DNA of 23,628 nucleotides from an uncultured Prevotellaceae bacterium. Lineage in GTDB: Bacteria > Bacteroidota > Bacteroidia > Bacteroidales > Bacteroidaceae. A model generated the notes under the pieces. It worked only from the letters and a program-made list of their open reading frames with translations, did not search any database and was not told where the DNA came from. This document shows, piece by piece, positions 21,278-23,628 of the stretch. A program made the translations under genes and the position numbers. How positions within the stretch are numbered: the stretch's first letter is position 1; each line of letters opens with the position of its first letter. The stretch is from NCBI GenBank assembly GCA_937898415.1, contig CALDLA010000022.1, forward strand, positions 1 to 23,628. Direction: 5' to 3'.

Positions 21278-22126
21278 ATGATGGACTACATAAAATTATA
21301 CAATGGTGTTCAGATGCCGACATTGGGCTACGGCGTGTTTTTGGTAAGCCCTGACGAGTGTGAACGTTGTGTCAGCGATGCGTTAAGTGTAGGCTACCGC
21401 CTGATTGATACGGCACAGGCCTACCAGAATGAGGAAGGCGTAGGCAATGCATGGCGCAAAAGTGGACTGAAACGCGAGGATATGTTCCTCGTTACGAAGG
21501 TCTGGATTTCGAACAACGGTGAGGAAAAGGCCGCCAAGAGTATCGACGAGAGCCTGCGCAAGTTGCAGACGGAGTATATCGACCTGCTGCTCATCCATCA
21601 GGCCTACGGCGACGTGTTCGGCACATGGAGGGCTATGGAGAAGGCTTATCGTGCAGGGAAGGTGCGTGCCATCGGTGTGAGCAATTTCCAGGCTGGCCGC
21701 TTCTTCGACTTTGCCCACTATGTGGAGCTAAAGCCGATGGTGAACCAGTTGGAGTGTAACACCCTCTCTCAACAGACAGGCATCGAGCCGATTCTTGGCG
21801 AGTTTGGCACCAAGATGATGGCCTGGTATCCACTCGGTGGACAGGGCACTGATGGCATCGTGAAGAGTGAATTATTGGCTTCTATAGGTGCTAAGTATAA
21901 TAAGACTGCTGCTCAGGTCGCCATCCGTTGGCTCACCCAGCGTGGCATCGTGGCTATTCCCAAGTCGAGTCATAAGGAGCGTATGGCGCAAAACTTCGAC
22001 GTCTTCGACTTCTCGCTGAGTGAGGATGATATGGCTCAGATAGCCAAGATGAACCAGCACGATGCAGGCACCAGAGATTTCGGTGACCCGCAGTTTGTGA
22101 AGTACTTGATAAAGACATACGGATGA
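21278..22126 (+). CDS. Aldo/keto reductase
   Basis: 282 residues, an NADPH-dependent TIM-barrel reductase related to 2,5-diketo-gluconate reductases. The catalytic tetrad is seen as Asp and Tyr in IDTAQAYQNE, Lys in LVTKVW and His in LLLIHQAYGD. NADPH-binding segments are GVSNFQ, WYPLGGQGT and AIPKSSHKERMAQN. Start at 21278 or 21281. It overlaps the next gene by four bases (ATGA), so it is translationally coupled. The substrate is unknown. Confidence 0.9.
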   Translation: MMDYIKLYNGVQMPTLGYGVFLVSPDECERCVSDALSVGYRLIDTAQAYQNEEGVGNAWRKSGLKREDMFLVTKVWISNNGEEKAAKSIDESLRKLQTEYIDLLLIHQAYGDVFGTWRAMEKAYRAGKVRAIGVSNFQAGRFFDFAHYVELKPMVNQLECNTLSQQTGIEPILGEFGTKMMAWYPLGGQGTDGIVKSELLASIGAKYNKTAAQVAIRWLTQRGIVAIPKSSHKERMAQNFDVFDFSLSEDDMAQIAKMNQHDAGTRDFGDPQFVKYLIKTYG

Positions 22127-22959
22127 TGAAACAGGTATCAGTATTAGTGGGTGCTGGCAGTATCGGACAGGCTATTATCCGTCGTGTGTCGGCTGGTAAG
22201 CACATCGTGCTGGCAGACTACTCCATAGAGAATGCTCAGCGAGCAGCAAAGACATTGGAGGATTCAGGTTTTGAGTGCTCGACTATCCAATGCGACCTCG
22301 GCTCAAAAGAGGACATTTTGAAGTTGGTGGAGTTTGCCACCAATAAGGGAGACGTGACAAATGTTGTCAATGCTGCTGGTGTATCGCCGTCACAGGCTCC
22401 TGTGGAAGAAATACTACGCGTAGACCTCTATGGAACAAGTGTCCTGTTGGAAGAGTTCGGTAAGGTGATTGCAGAGGGTGGCTCAGGTGTGATTATCTCG
22501 TCACAAAGCGGTCATCGTCTGCCAGCCTTACCACAAGAGCAAAACGATGCCTTAGCAACGACTCCTGTTGACGAACTGTTAGATTTGCCATTCCTAAAGG
22601 AAATCAACGACACGCTGAAAGCATACCAATACTCGAAGCGTTGCAATGTGCTCCGGGTGATGTTTGAGGCTACCCGCTGGGGGCGTCGTGGAGCTACCAT
22701 TAACTCTATCTCACCAGGTATCATCATCACGCCATTGGCTAACGATGAACTGCATGGCCCGCGCAAGGATGGTTATCTGAAGATGATAGAGGGCATGCCA
22801 GCCCGTCGTGCAGGAACGCCAGACGAAGTGGGCGATATGGCTGAGTTCCTAATGTCCTCGCGCGGACGTTTCATCAGCGGTGCCGACTTCCTGATTGACG
22901 GAGGCTGCACAGCTTCCTATTGGTATGGTGACCTGCAATATCTAAAAGCGACACATTAA
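22123..22959 (+). CDS. Short-chain dehydrogenase/reductase
   Basis: 278 residues, an NAD(P)-dependent Rossmann oxidoreductase. N-terminal VLVGAGSIGQAI (cofactor loop), LADYSIENAQ, NVVNAAGVSP, IISSQSGH (catalytic Ser), AYQYSKRCN (Tyr-x-x-x-Lys) and SPGIIITPL. The C-terminal GRFISGADFLIDGG is standard. The cofactor motif GAGSIG and the insert around ALATTPVDELLDLPFL are slightly unusual but common in Bacteroidetes paralogues. Overlaps both neighbours. Substrate unknown. Confidence 0.9.
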   Translation: MMKQVSVLVGAGSIGQAIIRRVSAGKHIVLADYSIENAQRAAKTLEDSGFECSTIQCDLGSKEDILKLVEFATNKGDVTNVVNAAGVSPSQAPVEEILRVDLYGTSVLLEEFGKVIAEGGSGVIISSQSGHRLPALPQEQNDALATTPVDELLDLPFLKEINDTLKAYQYSKRCNVLRVMFEATRWGRRGATINSISPGIIITPLANDELHGPRKDGYLKMIEGMPARRAGTPDEVGDMAEFLMSSRGRFISGADFLIDGGCTASYWYGDLQYLKATH

Positions 22960-23384
22960 TGAACCGCCTTATTACGATATTGTTTTTGGGAATAACAACA
23001 ATCACCATGCAAGCAAAGACGGACAAAGAACAGATAGAAACTCTCTATCGAGACATGTACGAGGCTATGGTGGCAAAGGACACGGTGGTACTAAACCGTG
23101 TCCATGCCGATAATTTTGTGCTGACTCACATGACAGGGATGCACCAGTCGAAGCAGGAATACATCAAGGCGATCACCAATGGTACACTAAACTATTTTTC
23201 TGCAGAACATGAGCAGATGGAAATCAAAGTCAGCGGTAATCATGCTACGCTGACAGGTCACAGCCGAGTTACTGCAGCTGTTTTCGGAGGCGGACGTCAT
23301 ACTTGGCATCTGCAACTCACGTTCCAGTTAGTTAAACGTAACGGTCAGTGGATGTTCACCAACGCCAGAGCATCAACATATTAA
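22959..23384 (+). CDS. Secreted DUF4440/NTF2-like protein
   Basis: 141 residues with a short N-terminal signal peptide (LITILFLGITTITMQA). An NTF2-like domain follows: IETLYRDMYEAMVAKDTVVL, NFVLTHMTG and TWHLQLTFQLVKRNGQWMFT, the hallmark C-terminal strands. Its start overlaps the SDR stop by one base (TAATG). It is the last gene of the operon, which thus begins and ends with NTF2-like proteins, one cytoplasmic and one exported. Confidence 0.82.
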   Translation: MNRLITILFLGITTITMQAKTDKEQIETLYRDMYEAMVAKDTVVLNRVHADNFVLTHMTGMHQSKQEYIKAITNGTLNYFSAEHEQMEIKVSGNHATLTGHSRVTAAVFGGGRHTWHLQLTFQLVKRNGQWMFTNARASTY

Positions 23385-23499
23385 ACTCCTGCTGTGATTA
23401 CCCATGTATAAATCCTAATTATTATTTTTTATTCTGCAAATCTTCTCTCCTGCAACATATTTTGAGCCGTAGAGCAACACGACTTTGGAAGTTTCTTTG

Positions 23500-23507
23500 T
23501 AATTTTG
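23500..23507 (+). promoter_or_regulatory. -7-like promoter box at the window's end
   Basis: TAATTTTG matches TAnnTTTG, 46 bases before an ATG at 23554. That ATG opens only 17 codons (MKVLLLNNSSVNLILKY, stop at 23605-23607). No other gene is visible in 23385-23628. CCGAAT/ATTCGG at 23511-23528 form a small dyad. Confidence 0.35.
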
Positions 23508-23628
23508 TACCCGAATTCTGATATTCGGTAAAACTAAAAAACAAATACACATTATGAAGGTATTATTATTAAACAATAGTTCGGTAAATTTGATCTTAAA
23601 ATATTAACATTGGTCATAAGCCCTTCAC

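Noticed and set aside
23511..23528. CCGAAT/ATTCGG dyad with a GAATTCTGA core resembling the 15131-15150 palindrome
   Set aside because: Only a short A+T-rich match without the rest of the element's motif; most likely coincidence.
23554..23607. 17-codon frame MKVLLLNNSSVNLILKY at the end of the window
   Set aside because: The start resembles NADPH-dependent FMN reductases (MKVLLxNGS) but it stops immediately and no continuation is found in another frame within the remaining bases; it cannot be called a gene.

Overview
The window reads as a Bacteroidales chromosome, most likely a Prevotella-type gut or rumen bacterium. Several intergenic regions carry the Bacteroidetes -7 promoter box TAnnTTTG (for example TACCTTTG at 4501, 9129 on the minus strand and 20150). 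Shine-Dalgarno sequences are weak or absent, and the gene content (BD-FAE-type esterase, OxyR, UmuD with a HAD gene and UmuC, RecD2) fits that group. The species assignment is an inference.

Layout. 152-2725: two secreted alpha/beta-hydrolase esterases ending in a strong hairpin. 2782-3483: a metallo-beta-lactamase-fold gene that has lost its usual 5' end. 3502-5575: oxyR on the minus strand, divergent from a membrane [4Fe-4S] protein and a thioredoxin, with a candidate OxyR operator between them. 5716-8581: recD2 and an overlapping unknown gene. 8720-9115 (minus): no protein gene, but an apparently undescribed structured RNA of about 395 nt. It has its own promoter box, four tandem three-way-junction-like units with GNRA-capped, covarying hairpins, and an intrinsic terminator. 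9210-16104 (minus): an SOS mutagenesis operon, umuD - HAD-like gene - umuC - GNAT acetyltransferase - 49-residue ORF. Its umuC is split by a mobile element of about 3.9 kb.

The mobile element (11220-15129) has 51-bp terminal inverted repeats (one mismatch) and only two genes, which overlap by 14 nt. They encode three tyrosine-recombinase catalytic modules: an 842-residue protein with two modules in tandem and a 346-residue protein with one. This matches a Recombinase-In-Trio (RIT) element in which the first two recombinases are fused. The insertion lies exactly between codons Leu31 and Ser of the UmuC VVLSNNDG motif, in a palindromic target, so umuC is a pseudogene.

16196-19192 (plus): a co-directional group of unknown gene, YciI-like protein, sigma-region-4-like protein, HD hydrolase, sugar O-acetyltransferase and DUF1349 lipoprotein. 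19233-20048 (minus): an AraC regulator divergent from a five-gene redox operon (NTF2-like, flavodoxin lipoprotein, aldo/keto reductase, SDR, NTF2-like) at 20186-23384. The last 244 bases hold a promoter-like box and no convincing gene.

The two results most worth following up are the tandem GNRA-hairpin RNA and the fused-recombinase RIT element in umuC.
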